Positions 8,788 to 17,512 of a stretch of 64,000 nucleotides of DNA are shown piece by piece (position 1 is the first letter of the stretch; the number at the start of each line of letters is the position of its first letter). The stretch comes from JABCYV01 sp035512155 (GTDB lineage Bacteria > Acidobacteriota > Terriglobia > Terriglobales > Acidobacteriaceae): the NCBI GenBank assembly GCA_035512155.1, contig DATKEN010000080.1, positions 1 to 64,000 on the forward strand, given 5' to 3'. Position numbers and translations under genes: made by a program. The notes under the pieces were generated by a model, which was not told the origin of the DNA, did not search any database, and saw only the letters and a list, made by a program, of their open reading frames with translations.

Positions 8788-9852
8788 CTACTCGATCGAA
8801 ATCTTCCGAAGCAACTTGAAATCGCTCAGCATTTTGCCCGTGCCCAGCACCACGCTGCACAACGGGTCATCAGCGATGGATACCGGCAAGCCTGTTTCCT
8901 CGCGGATGCGCTTATCCAGATTCTTCAACAGCGCGCCTCCACCGGTCAACACAATGCCACGGTCGCTGATGTCAGCCGACAGCTCCGGGGGCGTGCGCTC
9001 CAAGGCCACGCGCACCGCGTTCATGATGGTGGATACGCATTCACTCAGAGCTTCTCGAACTTCACTATCATCGACGGTTATGGTCTTGGGCACGCCTTCG
9101 ATCAGATTGCGGCCCTTGATTTCCATGGTCAGCGGTTTGTCGAGTGGATAAGCGGATCCAATCTCGATCTTGATCTGCTCGGCAGTTCGCTCTCCGATCA
9201 GCAGGTTATATTTGCGCTTGAGGTAGTTCATGATGGCCTCGTCCATCTGGTTGCCCGCCATGCGGACGGAACGGGAATAGACGATGCCGCTGAGCGAAAT
9301 CACTGCAATGTCGGTGGTGCCGCCGCCTATATCCACTACCATATTGCCGCTGGGTTCTGTGATGGGCAATCCCGCGCCGATGGCCGCGACCATGGCTTGC
9401 TCAACCAGGTAAACCTCGCTGGCCTTGGCGCGATAGGCCGAGTCCATGACCGCCCGCTTTTCTACCTGCGTAATCTCCGAGGGCACGCCAATTACGATGC
9501 GCGGATGCACCAGCATCTTGCGGTTGTGGGCCTTCTGGATGAAGTAGTTCAGCATCTTCTCGGTGACTTTGAAGTCGGCGATCACGCCATCTTTCATAGG
9601 CTTGATGGCGACAATGTTTCCCGGCGTCCGGCCGAGCATCTCTTTGGCCTCTTTGCCTACCGCCTCGACTTCTCCAGTGTTCTTGTTGATAGCTACGATG
9701 GATGGTTCGTTGACCACGATGCCCTTGCCGCGCGCGTACACCAGCGTGTTGGCCGTGCCCAGGTCTATGGCAAGATCGCTGGAAAAAATGCTGAACAGCG
9801 ACCTCAGGTTGTGCAAGCGCGTTGCGCTGGAGTGAAAGCCGTTCGATGACAT
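8788..9852 (-). CDS. mreB: Rod-shape-determining protein MreB
   Basis: 354-residue bacterial actin that forms filaments under the inner membrane and positions the elongasome. The actin-fold phosphate loops are clear: AIDLGTANTLVYARGKG near residue 28, VVDIGGGTTDIAVISL near 170, and the adenosine motif VLTGGGALLKNL near 305. About 20 residues (MSSNGFHSSATRLHNLRSLF) precede the usual start of the family and may help membrane binding. Only a weak AGAGAG precedes the ATG. It is first in the mreBCD-mrdA-rodA-rng series, so the main promoter is expected in 9853-10021. Confidence 0.97.
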   Translation of the reverse strand: MSSNGFHSSATRLHNLRSLFSIFSSDLAIDLGTANTLVYARGKGIVVNEPSIVAINKNTGEVEAVGKEAKEMLGRTPGNIVAIKPMKDGVIADFKVTEKMLNYFIQKAHNRKMLVHPRIVIGVPSEITQVEKRAVMDSAYRAKASEVYLVEQAMVAAIGAGLPITEPSGNMVVDIGGGTTDIAVISLSGIVYSRSVRMAGNQMDEAIMNYLKRKYNLLIGERTAEQIKIEIGSAYPLDKPLTMEIKGRNLIEGVPKTITVDDSEVREALSECVSTIMNAVRVALERTPPELSADISDRGIVLTGGGALLKNLDKRIREETGLPVSIADDPLCSVVLGTGKMLSDFKLLRKISIE

Positions 9853-10021
9853 GCCCGAAGCTTCTCTCTTTAAGATCTTTAAACTGCCGTCATTCCCAGG
9901 CGTTGCCCGGTCATTCTACGTAAGCGCGGAGGGGGGCTACCCACAATTCTAAGGGATATTCCCCATTTCTACCGCAAACGAAAGTTCCAGCACCTCAGGA
10001 GCGTCTCGCCGCTCTGCTTTG

Positions 10022-11326
10022 TTACTGAATCACGATCTTCTTCTGCAGCGTATTTACCCCGCCCTTGGCATTTTGTGCTGTGATGGTGACGGTGCTCTCC
10101 CCCAGAGGCATGGGTGGAGTGAAGTAGTGAAAGCTGCCATCCGTGCTGATTACTGGGACTTCGCGGCCGTTTACCATCACCCGGGCGCCCACTTCCGTCT
10201 TCCCGGTTAACTCCAGCACATGCCCGTGCTGAATGAAGGGATCCAGCTGCAGATCGATCGCAGCTGTGTCCTTTCCCTTGGGGATCACAGTGAAGCGGTT
10301 CTTCTCGCTCTCCAAAGACACTTTACCCTCGGCATCGTAGGACTGGACCACCCAGTAATACGCTCCTTCGGGCAGTCCGGAAACAATCACGTCGGCGGTA
10401 TTCACCTTTTGGTCGGCGATGGTCGACGAAAAATAGGGGTTCCGCGAAATGCGAAGGCGGTATCCCACCGCGTTGGCCATTGGACTCCATGAAAATTCGA
10501 TCGGCTTGGCTTCCCCAGAGATGAAAATCGGCATCATGTTGGCCGGAGATATCGGCGTCGGTGGCCCGATCTCCTTCACTTTGTCCATGTGCGGAGACTG
10601 CGCCTGGAAGCCAACTTTCTCCCAGTCCGCCAAATGCACCACTTCCCCGTTGCGCGCGACCTCGCTCGATCCTTTCTTCATCAGGATTTCGTGCTTATCG
10701 CTCTTGGGATCGTTGCGTACCATGGCGGCACTATCTGGGGCCAGAGAAGCCGTTGCCCCCGCCACCACAACCTGCGATCTGGAACCTTGGGAATAGGTCG
10801 CAGTGGCCAAATCGACCGTGCCCGTGCTCACCGCCACTGACACGCTCGTCTGCTGTTGCTCATTGGCCGAATTTTCCTCGATTACGATCAGGGAATCCTG
10901 CTTTACAGTGTAATTAGTGCCATCATTGAAAACGATTTTGGCCATGCCTTCGGAGCCGGTCTGAACTACATCACCCTTTTCCAAAGGCACGTTATAGTCG
11001 GCTGCCACCCAGCTATTGCTGTTCGACTTCTTCACCCGTACCGTGCCATCGAGCGCAGTGATGTGCGCCTGCTGCGAGTTCATGACGCCTGATTTCGCGG
11101 GACTCCCGGCCGCTCCAGCAACCCTCTCCAGCAGACTTGTGGTCAGGTTACTGGCTGCCTTGACGCCACTTTCGGTGAATTGCGGGAACGCCAACCGCAG
11201 GCCGACGGAAAATACCACGACCCCCGCTAAAATCAGCAGCGCCACGCTGCGGTACGTTACCGTCTTCCACGCAATGTGGATTCCCGGCTTGGGAGTCGAA
11301 GACACGAGGGCCCCAGCACCAGCCAA
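10022..11326 (-). CDS. FecR-domain envelope protein
   Basis: 434 residues, function unknown. A single membrane segment near residues 28-46 is followed by a FecR-type beta domain (about 88-200, with LEKGDVVQTGSEGMAKIVFNDGT), then a fibronectin-like segment (about 255-345) and a C-terminal Ig-like domain (about 355-434, TGKTEVGARVMVNGREV) like those in surface and glucodextranase-type proteins. The layout suggests a periplasmic or surface structural protein rather than a sigma regulator, as no anti-sigma domain is seen. The start is uncertain: TTG at 11326 has no good ribosome site and GTG at residue 8 is an alternative. Confidence 0.8.
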   Translation of the reverse strand: MAGAGALVSSTPKPGIHIAWKTVTYRSVALLILAGVVVFSVGLRLAFPQFTESGVKAASNLTTSLLERVAGAAGSPAKSGVMNSQQAHITALDGTVRVKKSNSNSWVAADYNVPLEKGDVVQTGSEGMAKIVFNDGTNYTVKQDSLIVIEENSANEQQQTSVSVAVSTGTVDLATATYSQGSRSQVVVAGATASLAPDSAAMVRNDPKSDKHEILMKKGSSEVARNGEVVHLADWEKVGFQAQSPHMDKVKEIGPPTPISPANMMPIFISGEAKPIEFSWSPMANAVGYRLRISRNPYFSSTIADQKVNTADVIVSGLPEGAYYWVVQSYDAEGKVSLESEKNRFTVIPKGKDTAAIDLQLDPFIQHGHVLELTGKTEVGARVMVNGREVPVISTDGSFHYFTPPMPLGESTVTITAQNAKGGVNTLQKKIVIQ

Positions 11327-11459
11327 ACTTAGAGAATATCGAGTAATTTGAAAGCTATCACAAGCTTAACTGGCCAGAGGCAGGTAATCAACTTGGGTCC
11401 TCGGCCAGAGGTGCATGTCCAGCGGTGTATCGATCGCAGGACGGGAAACCCATGAATCT

Positions 11460-13394
11460 TCAGTTTCCGACAGTTACCGAATTCAGCTCACACCAGCGCT
11501 CCAGCACGTAAAGCGACCAGGGTCGGGACCAGGAAGTGCGACCATTCAGGAAATCTCCCCAAACCTGCTGCACCGCCTTCGGATCGAGCACCGCAGCCAA
11601 CCGCCCGTCCGCGCTTCTGCACAGCGTCTTTTCCACTTCAGATTTCAGTTGCTCGCGTAACCACCGCTCAAAAGGCAAGGTGAATCCGCGCTTGGGCCGG
11701 TGCACCACCTCGTCCGGCAGAGCGCCGTGCAAGGCTCCGACCAGCAGGGGCTTCGGCGTGCTTTTGCTGAGTTTCCAGCTCCCGGGCAAAGCGAGCAACT
11801 TTTCAGCCAGACGATGATCGATGAGCGGAACTCTCAGCTCCAAGCCATGCGCCATGCTCATCCCATCCGAATCCCGAAGCAGGGTATTCTGCATGTAATT
11901 GCGCGATTCGAGATACGAAACCCGGTTTATGGCATCGAGACTGTGAGTTCGCGCCAAGCTGTCCTCTAGTGCAACGGTCGCCCGTTCGATTGCCCGATCG
12001 TCACGAGTAACAAAAAGCGATTCCCGCCGGCGTGGCATGAACAGCATGCGCGAAACAAAATAAGGATGCAGCATTCCTTGATCCCCGCGCACGAGTTCCG
12101 ACAATTTTCGATTCTGGTCGGTATTCGAGCTGAACAAAGCAAAGCCAGCGGCCACACTGCGGCGCACAGGTGACGGAAGATACTTCCACGAACGCGCGAA
12201 TCGCTCCATCCGTGGCACCGTCTGGAAGCTGGAGTAGCCAGCGAACAGTTCGTCCCCGCCCAGCCCGGATAGCGCGACTTTGATTCCGGCCGCGCGCGTC
12301 TGCCGCGAGATGAGATAAGTATTCAGGCCGTCGATCGTGGGCTGATCCATGGCCTGCAGTGCGTAAGGAATGGCATCGAGCACGTCGTTTTGTGAGACCA
12401 GGATCTCCTGGTGGTCGGCCCCAAAGGCTTGCGCAACAGACCGAGAGTATTTGGCTTCACTAAAATCCGCCTCGCGGAAAACAATTGAAAGGGTGTTCAC
12501 GCGAGTCCCGGCACGTCCCAGAATTCCTACCAGACTGCTGGAGTCGATGCCTCCGGAAAGGAACACGCCAACCGGAACATCGCTGATCATCTGCATGCGA
12601 ACCACTTCATCCAGCGTAGCGTGCAAATCTTTCACTAACTGCCTGCGCTCGGATTCGGTGGCGTGCTCATTTCTTTGAGCAGCACGTTTCCTTTCTCCAT
12701 GCGGCGCCAGATCCCAATACATCACTTCACGGACGCCGCCCCTCTCCCACATGAGATAGTGTCCAGCCCGTAGCGCAGAAATCCCTGCTATTAACGTGAT
12801 CGGATCGTACAGCGAGCCAAAGCTCAGGTAACTGACCAGGCCAGCGCGACTGAGGCAGCGCGGCACCAGACCTGTACCCAGCAGCGTGCGGGCCTCGGAA
12901 GCAAAAAGGAAGAATGGGCCCGCGGATGCATAGTAGAGGGGCTTGATGCCCATGGGATCGCGGGCCAGGAACAGACGATGCCGTTTCGCGTCCCAGATGG
13001 CGAAGGCAAACATGCCGCGCAGTTCGTCGAGACAGCGTTCACTCCAGTGTCCGTAGGCCTTAAGCAGCACTTCGGTATCGGAGTGGCTGCGGAATTCCAC
13101 GCCGCCCTGTTCCAATTTCCGCCGAACTTCGCGAAAGTTGTAGATCTCGCCGTTGAACGTGATCCAGTTGCCGGTCTCGGGATCCTGCATCGGTTGATGC
13201 CCGAGTGGCGAGAGATCCAGAATCGCGAGTCGTCGATTACCGAGACCGATTTCGAGCGGTTCCGGTGTAGTTTCTCGAACGATAACGGTCCCAGAATCGT
13301 CGGGTCCTCGATGCGCCAGCGATTGCGTCGCACGTTCCAGCACGTCAGGAGCGACAGAAACGTCCCGCGCGACCATGCCCACGATTCCGCACAT
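11460..13394 (-). CDS. asnB: Asparagine synthase (glutamine-hydrolysing)
   Basis: 644-residue class II glutamine amidotransferase fused to an ATP-PPi synthetase domain. C2 is the glutaminase nucleophile once Met1 is removed (MCGIVGMV); RPDDSG and NGEIYNF line the glutaminase site; SGGIDSS at 280-286 is the ATP pyrophosphatase loop. It makes asparagine from aspartate, or amidates a sugar acid or peptide; the neighbouring acyltransferase and methyltransferases make a surface-glycan role plausible, as with AsnB paralogues in polysaccharide clusters. That specific role is inferred. Transcribed divergently from the acyltransferase gene. Confidence 0.92.
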   Translation of the reverse strand: MCGIVGMVARDVSVAPDVLERATQSLAHRGPDDSGTVIVRETTPEPLEIGLGNRRLAILDLSPLGHQPMQDPETGNWITFNGEIYNFREVRRKLEQGGVEFRSHSDTEVLLKAYGHWSERCLDELRGMFAFAIWDAKRHRLFLARDPMGIKPLYYASAGPFFLFASEARTLLGTGLVPRCLSRAGLVSYLSFGSLYDPITLIAGISALRAGHYLMWERGGVREVMYWDLAPHGERKRAAQRNEHATESERRQLVKDLHATLDEVVRMQMISDVPVGVFLSGGIDSSSLVGILGRAGTRVNTLSIVFREADFSEAKYSRSVAQAFGADHQEILVSQNDVLDAIPYALQAMDQPTIDGLNTYLISRQTRAAGIKVALSGLGGDELFAGYSSFQTVPRMERFARSWKYLPSPVRRSVAAGFALFSSNTDQNRKLSELVRGDQGMLHPYFVSRMLFMPRRRESLFVTRDDRAIERATVALEDSLARTHSLDAINRVSYLESRNYMQNTLLRDSDGMSMAHGLELRVPLIDHRLAEKLLALPGSWKLSKSTPKPLLVGALHGALPDEVVHRPKRGFTLPFERWLREQLKSEVEKTLCRSADGRLAAVLDPKAVQQVWGDFLNGRTSWSRPWSLYVLERWCELNSVTVGN

Positions 13395-13479
13395 AGGTTG
13401 CGCACCATATTAGCCTGAACCCACCGTGGCGGGATTGAAGCCGCCAGCGTGTGTCATTCTCTGGCCCCGAAAAGCCAGT

Positions 13480-13485
13480 TACAAT
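13480..13485 (+). promoter_or_regulatory. Possible -10 box of acyltransferase gene
   Basis: TACAAT lies in the divergent gap beside asnB, with only a poor -35 (TTCTCT). If it is used, transcription starts near 13492, which rules out the GTG at 13449 as the translation start. Confidence 0.35.
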
Positions 13486-13547
13486 GCTCCTCGTACTTTA
13501 GAATCGGCGGCCTTTTGACGACAATTTCTGCTGACGCCAGTCCAGCA

Positions 13548-14768
13548 ATGAGATCACCATCCGTGAAACCGGCGCCCACACTCTCGTCCGAAGGTCTGCT
13601 TCGGCCGCGCATGCCGGAATTGGACACGATACGTGGAATCGCAGTGCTGCTAGTCCTGTTTTTCCATGGCTTCGGCTTCCGCTACGGTCTTCACGGCCTG
13701 TCCGGATTGCCAAAACTGTTTGTAGCGGCTACCCTTCCCGGTTGGGTCGGCGTAAATCTGTTTTTTGTGCTCTCGGGATTTCTAATCACTGGTGTCTTGC
13801 TCGACTCTAAGCCTTCAGCCCATTACTACCGGCGTTTCTACACTCGTCGTGCTCTGCGCATTCTGCCGCTGTATTACGCGGTGCTTCTCTTTCTCGCGGT
13901 CCTAACGCGAACTGGCTTAGTGAGCCGGCACGCATCCTGGGCATTCTTGGGACTCAGCTTTTTGTATCTCTCAAATGTCACCGAGCTATTCGGGGTGCCG
14001 ATGCAATACGGAGTTTTGTGGTCGCTGGCGGTAGAGGAGCACTTCTACCTGTTATGGCCAGCTGCGGTGCGCGCTCTTTCGCGGCGACGAGTGGCAATTG
14101 TCGGCGGGATCATTTGCATTCTGTGCCCAAGTTTGCGAGCGCTCTATTACGTTCTCGGCTACAACGAGGGCACGGGGTATACCTGGCTGATCGCAGACGG
14201 TCTGGCGCTGGGATCGGTGCTGGCAGCGCTGGCTCGGGGTCCGTTAGGAACCCGCTCTCGCATGTGGCGCGTTACCCTTGCGGCTTTTGCAGTGAGCCTG
14301 ACGATGTTCGCCGTGGGTTATCCATTCGGAATATTTCTCGCCAGCAGGTTCTTAGGCATCGCGCTAAGGGAAACAGCATTGAATCTTTTCTTTGCGGGAA
14401 CGGTCGCGTTTACTCTTCTGGCCGGAACTTCGCAGTGGCGATGGCTTGTCAACCGGCGGGTGCTGCAGTTCTTCGGCGAAATCAGTTATGGCGTTTATCT
14501 CATCCACATGTTGATGTTCGATCTGGAGGACCACTTCCTAAAAGATCGGTTCCCTTTCCTACCCCCTGCTAGCGAACATTTTGGCGTCATGGTTTTTCAT
14601 TTTTGTATCGCTGCCGGTTTCACCGTGGGTGTAGCCTGTCTTTCCCGCTGGTATTTTGAAGAACCTTTTCTGCGGCTTAAGAAGCGTCTTGAAGCACCAA
14701 GCGAGGAATCCCTGGCGTTCCAACGAGCGCCGCAAACTCAACCTGCAGAAGACTTGAGAACCGCATAG
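13548..14768 (+). CDS. Acyltransferase 3 family membrane protein
   Basis: About 406 residues with around ten membrane segments. Acyltransferase-3 (OafA/YrhL) proteins move acyl groups, usually acetyl, from the cytoplasm onto surface glycans or lipids. Family signatures: PELDTIRGIAVLLVLFFHG with the essential His at the end of the first segment, GVNLFFVLSGFLITG, the Arg-rich YTRRALRILPLYY, and WSLAVEEHFYLLWP. The reading frame is open back to GTG 13449, but a TACAAT box at 13480 and the family's usual N-terminus favour ATG 13548 or ATG 13608. Likely modifies the glycan handled by the adjacent genes. Confidence 0.88.
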   Translation: MRSPSVKPAPTLSSEGLLRPRMPELDTIRGIAVLLVLFFHGFGFRYGLHGLSGLPKLFVAATLPGWVGVNLFFVLSGFLITGVLLDSKPSAHYYRRFYTRRALRILPLYYAVLLFLAVLTRTGLVSRHASWAFLGLSFLYLSNVTELFGVPMQYGVLWSLAVEEHFYLLWPAAVRALSRRRVAIVGGIICILCPSLRALYYVLGYNEGTGYTWLIADGLALGSVLAALARGPLGTRSRMWRVTLAAFAVSLTMFAVGYPFGIFLASRFLGIALRETALNLFFAGTVAFTLLAGTSQWRWLVNRRVLQFFGEISYGVYLIHMLMFDLEDHFLKDRFPFLPPASEHFGVMVFHFCIAAGFTVGVACLSRWYFEEPFLRLKKRLEAPSEESLAFQRAPQTQPAEDLRTA

Positions 14769-14905
14769 CCGTCTTTCTGGCACCGCAACCATTTCGTACG
14801 AGGTCACGACTGCGAGAAACAGCATTAACACAAGTTCCTTCGACTCAAGGGGCCGAGACAACTAGAACATCTGTCCCAGAGCCCTCGCAACGAGAAATTC
14901 TCGCG

Positions 14906-15952
14906 TTGGCCATCACAACGTTGGCTGTCTTTATGGTTTCGGTTGGCTGCTTCGCGAAATTCTCCAACTTCTTCGGCGTGGTGGATAATTCCGGAGACAA
15001 CCGGGCGTACATCAACGTGGCCGCAGCCATCAAGCACTGGAGCTTCCACGGACTTTTCATCAAACACTTCTGGGGCTTGCCTTATGTAATGGCTGCGGTT
15101 TCAACCGTCACGCGCACTTCGGACCGCGCGTCATTGCTTTTGGTTTGTTTGCTCTCGTCAGTTGTTGGCACCGTCCTGGCCTTTCGATTGTGGGGCGGCT
15201 GGGTAGCTGGTTTCTTCGCTGTGCTTAATTTTGAGTGGATGCAGCGTTCGTGCCTGGGCGGATCCGAGCCGCTGTTCGTGGTGCTTTTGTTTGCCAGTTT
15301 TCTCGCGGTCAGGCGTGAGCGCTGGATTCTGGCCGCTCTTCTAGCCTCGTTCAGCACGACTGTCAGACCCCTCGGTTTTCTGGCTCTGGCTGGAATAGGA
15401 CTGACCCTGCTGTGGAAGCGTGAATACCGTACGCTTTCTATTGCCGTTGCGGTCGGCGCGGCAATCGGGGCTGCTTATGTGCTACCGCTGTGGTGGCTCT
15501 TCGGAGACCCCTTAGCGACGGCACATAGCTATCAAAGTCAGGGAGGTCATCGGCTGTTCGGGCTTCCACTCTACGCCATCATAAAAGGGACGTTCCTTTA
15601 CCCTGCACCCTGGACAAGTTTGGTGTTGAGCTTCGGGTGGATCCTTTTTGTTCTTGCCGGAACGGTCGCGATGTTCGCCAGCGAAAGTTTTCGTACATAC
15701 TTCAGGTCACGCCCGGTCGAGATATTTTTCGCCGTTACCTATTTATTTTTGATCTTTTCGTACAACTCTCCATATTGGGCTCGCGGAACCTTTCAGCGCT
15801 TCGCCATCCCGATTATTCCGTTCGTTGTTTCCGCGCTGCTGCCGTGGATACCCAAGTCACGCGGCCTGCTCTGGGGATTGGGGATCGTCTCTCCAGTATT
15901 AGCCGCCGCCTCAGCGATCGGCATCAGGAACGTGTTCCATATTCACTCATGA
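14906..15952 (+). CDS. Multi-membrane-span protein, possible glycosyltransferase
   Basis: 348 residues with about eight hydrophobic segments. The motif VVDNSGDNRAYINVAAAI after the first segment resembles the acidic loop of GT39/ArnT-type lipid-linked glycosyltransferases, and WARGTFQRFAIPIIPF resembles their later helices, but I cannot assign a family firmly. The start is unclear: the frame stays open upstream through a hydrophilic Ser/Thr-rich stretch to within the acyltransferase gene, with no ATG or GTG; TTG at 14906 is the first ordinary candidate and may be too late. Probably part of the same surface-glycan island. Confidence 0.7.
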   Translation: MAITTLAVFMVSVGCFAKFSNFFGVVDNSGDNRAYINVAAAIKHWSFHGLFIKHFWGLPYVMAAVSTVTRTSDRASLLLVCLLSSVVGTVLAFRLWGGWVAGFFAVLNFEWMQRSCLGGSEPLFVVLLFASFLAVRRERWILAALLASFSTTVRPLGFLALAGIGLTLLWKREYRTLSIAVAVGAAIGAAYVLPLWWLFGDPLATAHSYQSQGGHRLFGLPLYAIIKGTFLYPAPWTSLVLSFGWILFVLAGTVAMFASESFRTYFRSRPVEIFFAVTYLFLIFSYNSPYWARGTFQRFAIPIIPFVVSALLPWIPKSRGLLWGLGIVSPVLAAASAIGIRNVFHIHS

Positions 15953-15980
15953 TCGCACTGGAGATGAACTATCCGTCGAG

Positions 15981-16571
15981 ATGGAACTAAAGGTCAATAT
16001 TGGAGCTGGAGTTTCTGGAGCGCCCGGGTGGTACAACATCGACAACTCACCCACCATTGCGCTTTCCCGTCTTCCGTTCGGCCGCTGGATCTTTCGGACT
16101 CCCGATTGGCCCAAAGATGTGCACCGACACGATGTGAAGAAAGGCCTCCCCTTTGGTGATGAAAGTATCAGCTACATTTATTCCTCGCACACCTTTGAGC
16201 ATTTCACTTGGGAACAATCGCTCACCGTCGCCCGGGAGTGTTTTCGGGTACTACGATCAGGAGGCTCGCTGCGCGTCGTCGTGCCTGACCTCCGACTGAT
16301 CGTCCAAGACTATATGGAGAGTTCCGACTCGCTGGCTTCGCACCGTTTTCTGGAACGCCTCTCCCTCGGTCACACCTTTCACGATTTCGTCCACCCAGGC
16401 GCAAACCACTCTCAGATGTTTGACGAACGCTCCCTCGTCCACCTGATGAAGCAAGCGGGCTTTTCTCACCCCGAGGTTCGCCATTTCATGGAGAGTTGTA
16501 TTCCTGATGTGGCTAGTGTTGAGCTGGCATCTCGTCAGCGCGAGAGTCTCTACGTGGAGGCTTCGAAGTAA
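15981..16571 (+). CDS. SAM-dependent methyltransferase, type 11 like
   Basis: 196-residue class I methyltransferase. The glycine motif is VNIGAGVSGAPGWYNID (5-21), the acidic end of strand 2 carries D21, and HTFEHFTWEQSL (70-81) plus FRVLRSGGSLRVVVPD (88-103) are typical of the predicted SAM-methyltransferases found in glycan clusters. Cytoplasmic. Substrate is unknown; neighbours suggest a sugar nucleotide or lipid-linked glycan. Starts 28 bp after the previous gene and is probably cotranscribed. Confidence 0.85.
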   Translation: MELKVNIGAGVSGAPGWYNIDNSPTIALSRLPFGRWIFRTPDWPKDVHRHDVKKGLPFGDESISYIYSSHTFEHFTWEQSLTVARECFRVLRSGGSLRVVVPDLRLIVQDYMESSDSLASHRFLERLSLGHTFHDFVHPGANHSQMFDERSLVHLMKQAGFSHPEVRHFMESCIPDVASVELASRQRESLYVEASK

Positions 16572-16591
16572 GCGGTCTTGGCTGACATCGG

Positions 16592-16632
16592 TTGGCCCGT
16601 AGATTCCGTTCCCGCTAGACTGGGCGTGCATG
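16592..16632 (+). promoter_or_regulatory. Promoter cassette, copy A
   Basis: TTGGCC (16592-16597), 18-bp spacer, TAGACT (16616-16621), then ATG 8 nt later. Positions and much of the sequence match copy B upstream of 17510. Here the ATG opens no convincing gene, so the cassette more likely drives the FkbM methyltransferase at 16698. Confidence 0.5.
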
Positions 16633-16697
16633 AACCTTGGCGCAGCGTCTGGTGGTGATCGCACACTGATGTTCATTCACGCTCTCAGGGTGATCGC

Positions 16698-17450
16698 ATG
16701 GCGACAATTCGGACCCTTTTCGAACGCTTCAGCCGGCATCGGGTCCTCAAGCGAAAACTACCAGCGGATCTCGGTGGATGCTGCCTATATGTCTCGCCGG
16801 ATGCAGCCCTTCGTTTCTGGCTTCCTATAACCGACCGCACCGATCCGCTTCTATTCCAGCTGGTACGTGAATTCGTGAAACCAGGTACCGTGGTTTGGGA
16901 CGTAGGTGCGAATGTTGGATTGTTCAGCTTCGCCGCGGCCGCGCTCGCCGGCGAAGCTGGATTCGTGCTGGCCATCGAGGCCGATCCATGGCTCGCTTCG
17001 CTTCTCATTCGCACCGCGGAAGTGCACCCCACCCGCCAGGCATCTGTTGCTGTGCTCGCGGCGGCAGTTTCGAATGTGCCGGGCGTCGCGCGTTTCCATG
17101 TCGCCCGTCGGGGCCGCAATGCGAATTCCCTGGAGGGTTTGGGCGCAGATGGCGGCGCGAGCGGCGGCGCCCGTTATTCATTTCCAATCCCCACAGTCAC
17201 GCTCGACGGGCTTATGGATTTCTTTCCCGCGCCCAGCCTGATCAAAATCGATATCGAGGGCGCGGAGTATCAAGCGCTTGTCGGCGCGCAGCTGGTGCTA
17301 GCGAAACACCGGCCGGTGATTCTCGCCGAAGTTGCAGAGTCAAACCGGAGTCGGGTACAGGAGTGTCTTCACGGTTACAAGTTTTTCATGACGAATGGGC
17401 AGCCGGCCGCTGGTGTTCCCAACAATCTCATTGCCGTGCCGAGAGAGTGA
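16698..17450 (+). CDS. FkbM family methyltransferase
   Basis: 250 residues. SAM-binding motif VVWDVGANVGLFSFAAAALA (64-83) with the acidic AIEADP (95-100), and the FkbM C-terminal signature LIKIDIEGAEYQALVGA (181-197). These enzymes O-methylate sugars or polyketide hydroxyls; in bacterial surface-glycan islands they usually methylate a sugar residue. AGGGTG lies 5 nt before the ATG, supporting this start. A duplicated promoter cassette lies 66 bp upstream. Confidence 0.9.
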   Translation: MATIRTLFERFSRHRVLKRKLPADLGGCCLYVSPDAALRFWLPITDRTDPLLFQLVREFVKPGTVVWDVGANVGLFSFAAAALAGEAGFVLAIEADPWLASLLIRTAEVHPTRQASVAVLAAAVSNVPGVARFHVARRGRNANSLEGLGADGGASGGARYSFPIPTVTLDGLMDFFPAPSLIKIDIEGAEYQALVGAQLVLAKHRPVILAEVAESNRSRVQECLHGYKFFMTNGQPAAGVPNNLIAVPRE

Positions 17451-17471
17451 AGCGGTGAGCCAGGTCCGCAC

Positions 17472-17512
17472 TTGGTGCCGATCTCCCGTCCGCGTTAGAC
17501 TAGGCGCGCATG
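17472..17512 (+). promoter_or_regulatory. Promoter cassette, copy B (leaderless)
   Basis: TTGGTG (17472-17477), 18-bp spacer, TAGACT (17496-17501), then the ATG of the next gene 8 nt downstream. With the start site about 7 nt after the -10 box, the message would begin at or next to the ATG, a leaderless mRNA. Confidence 0.55.

Noticed and set aside
13449..13547. GTG 13449 as start of the acyltransferase
   Set aside because: No ribosome site, only 54 bp from the divergent asnB start, and upstream of a TACAAT box; family N-terminus begins later.
16630..16830. 66-residue frame after promoter copy A
   Set aside because: No recognisable protein, overlaps the well-supported FkbM gene in another frame; start is explained by the duplicated cassette.
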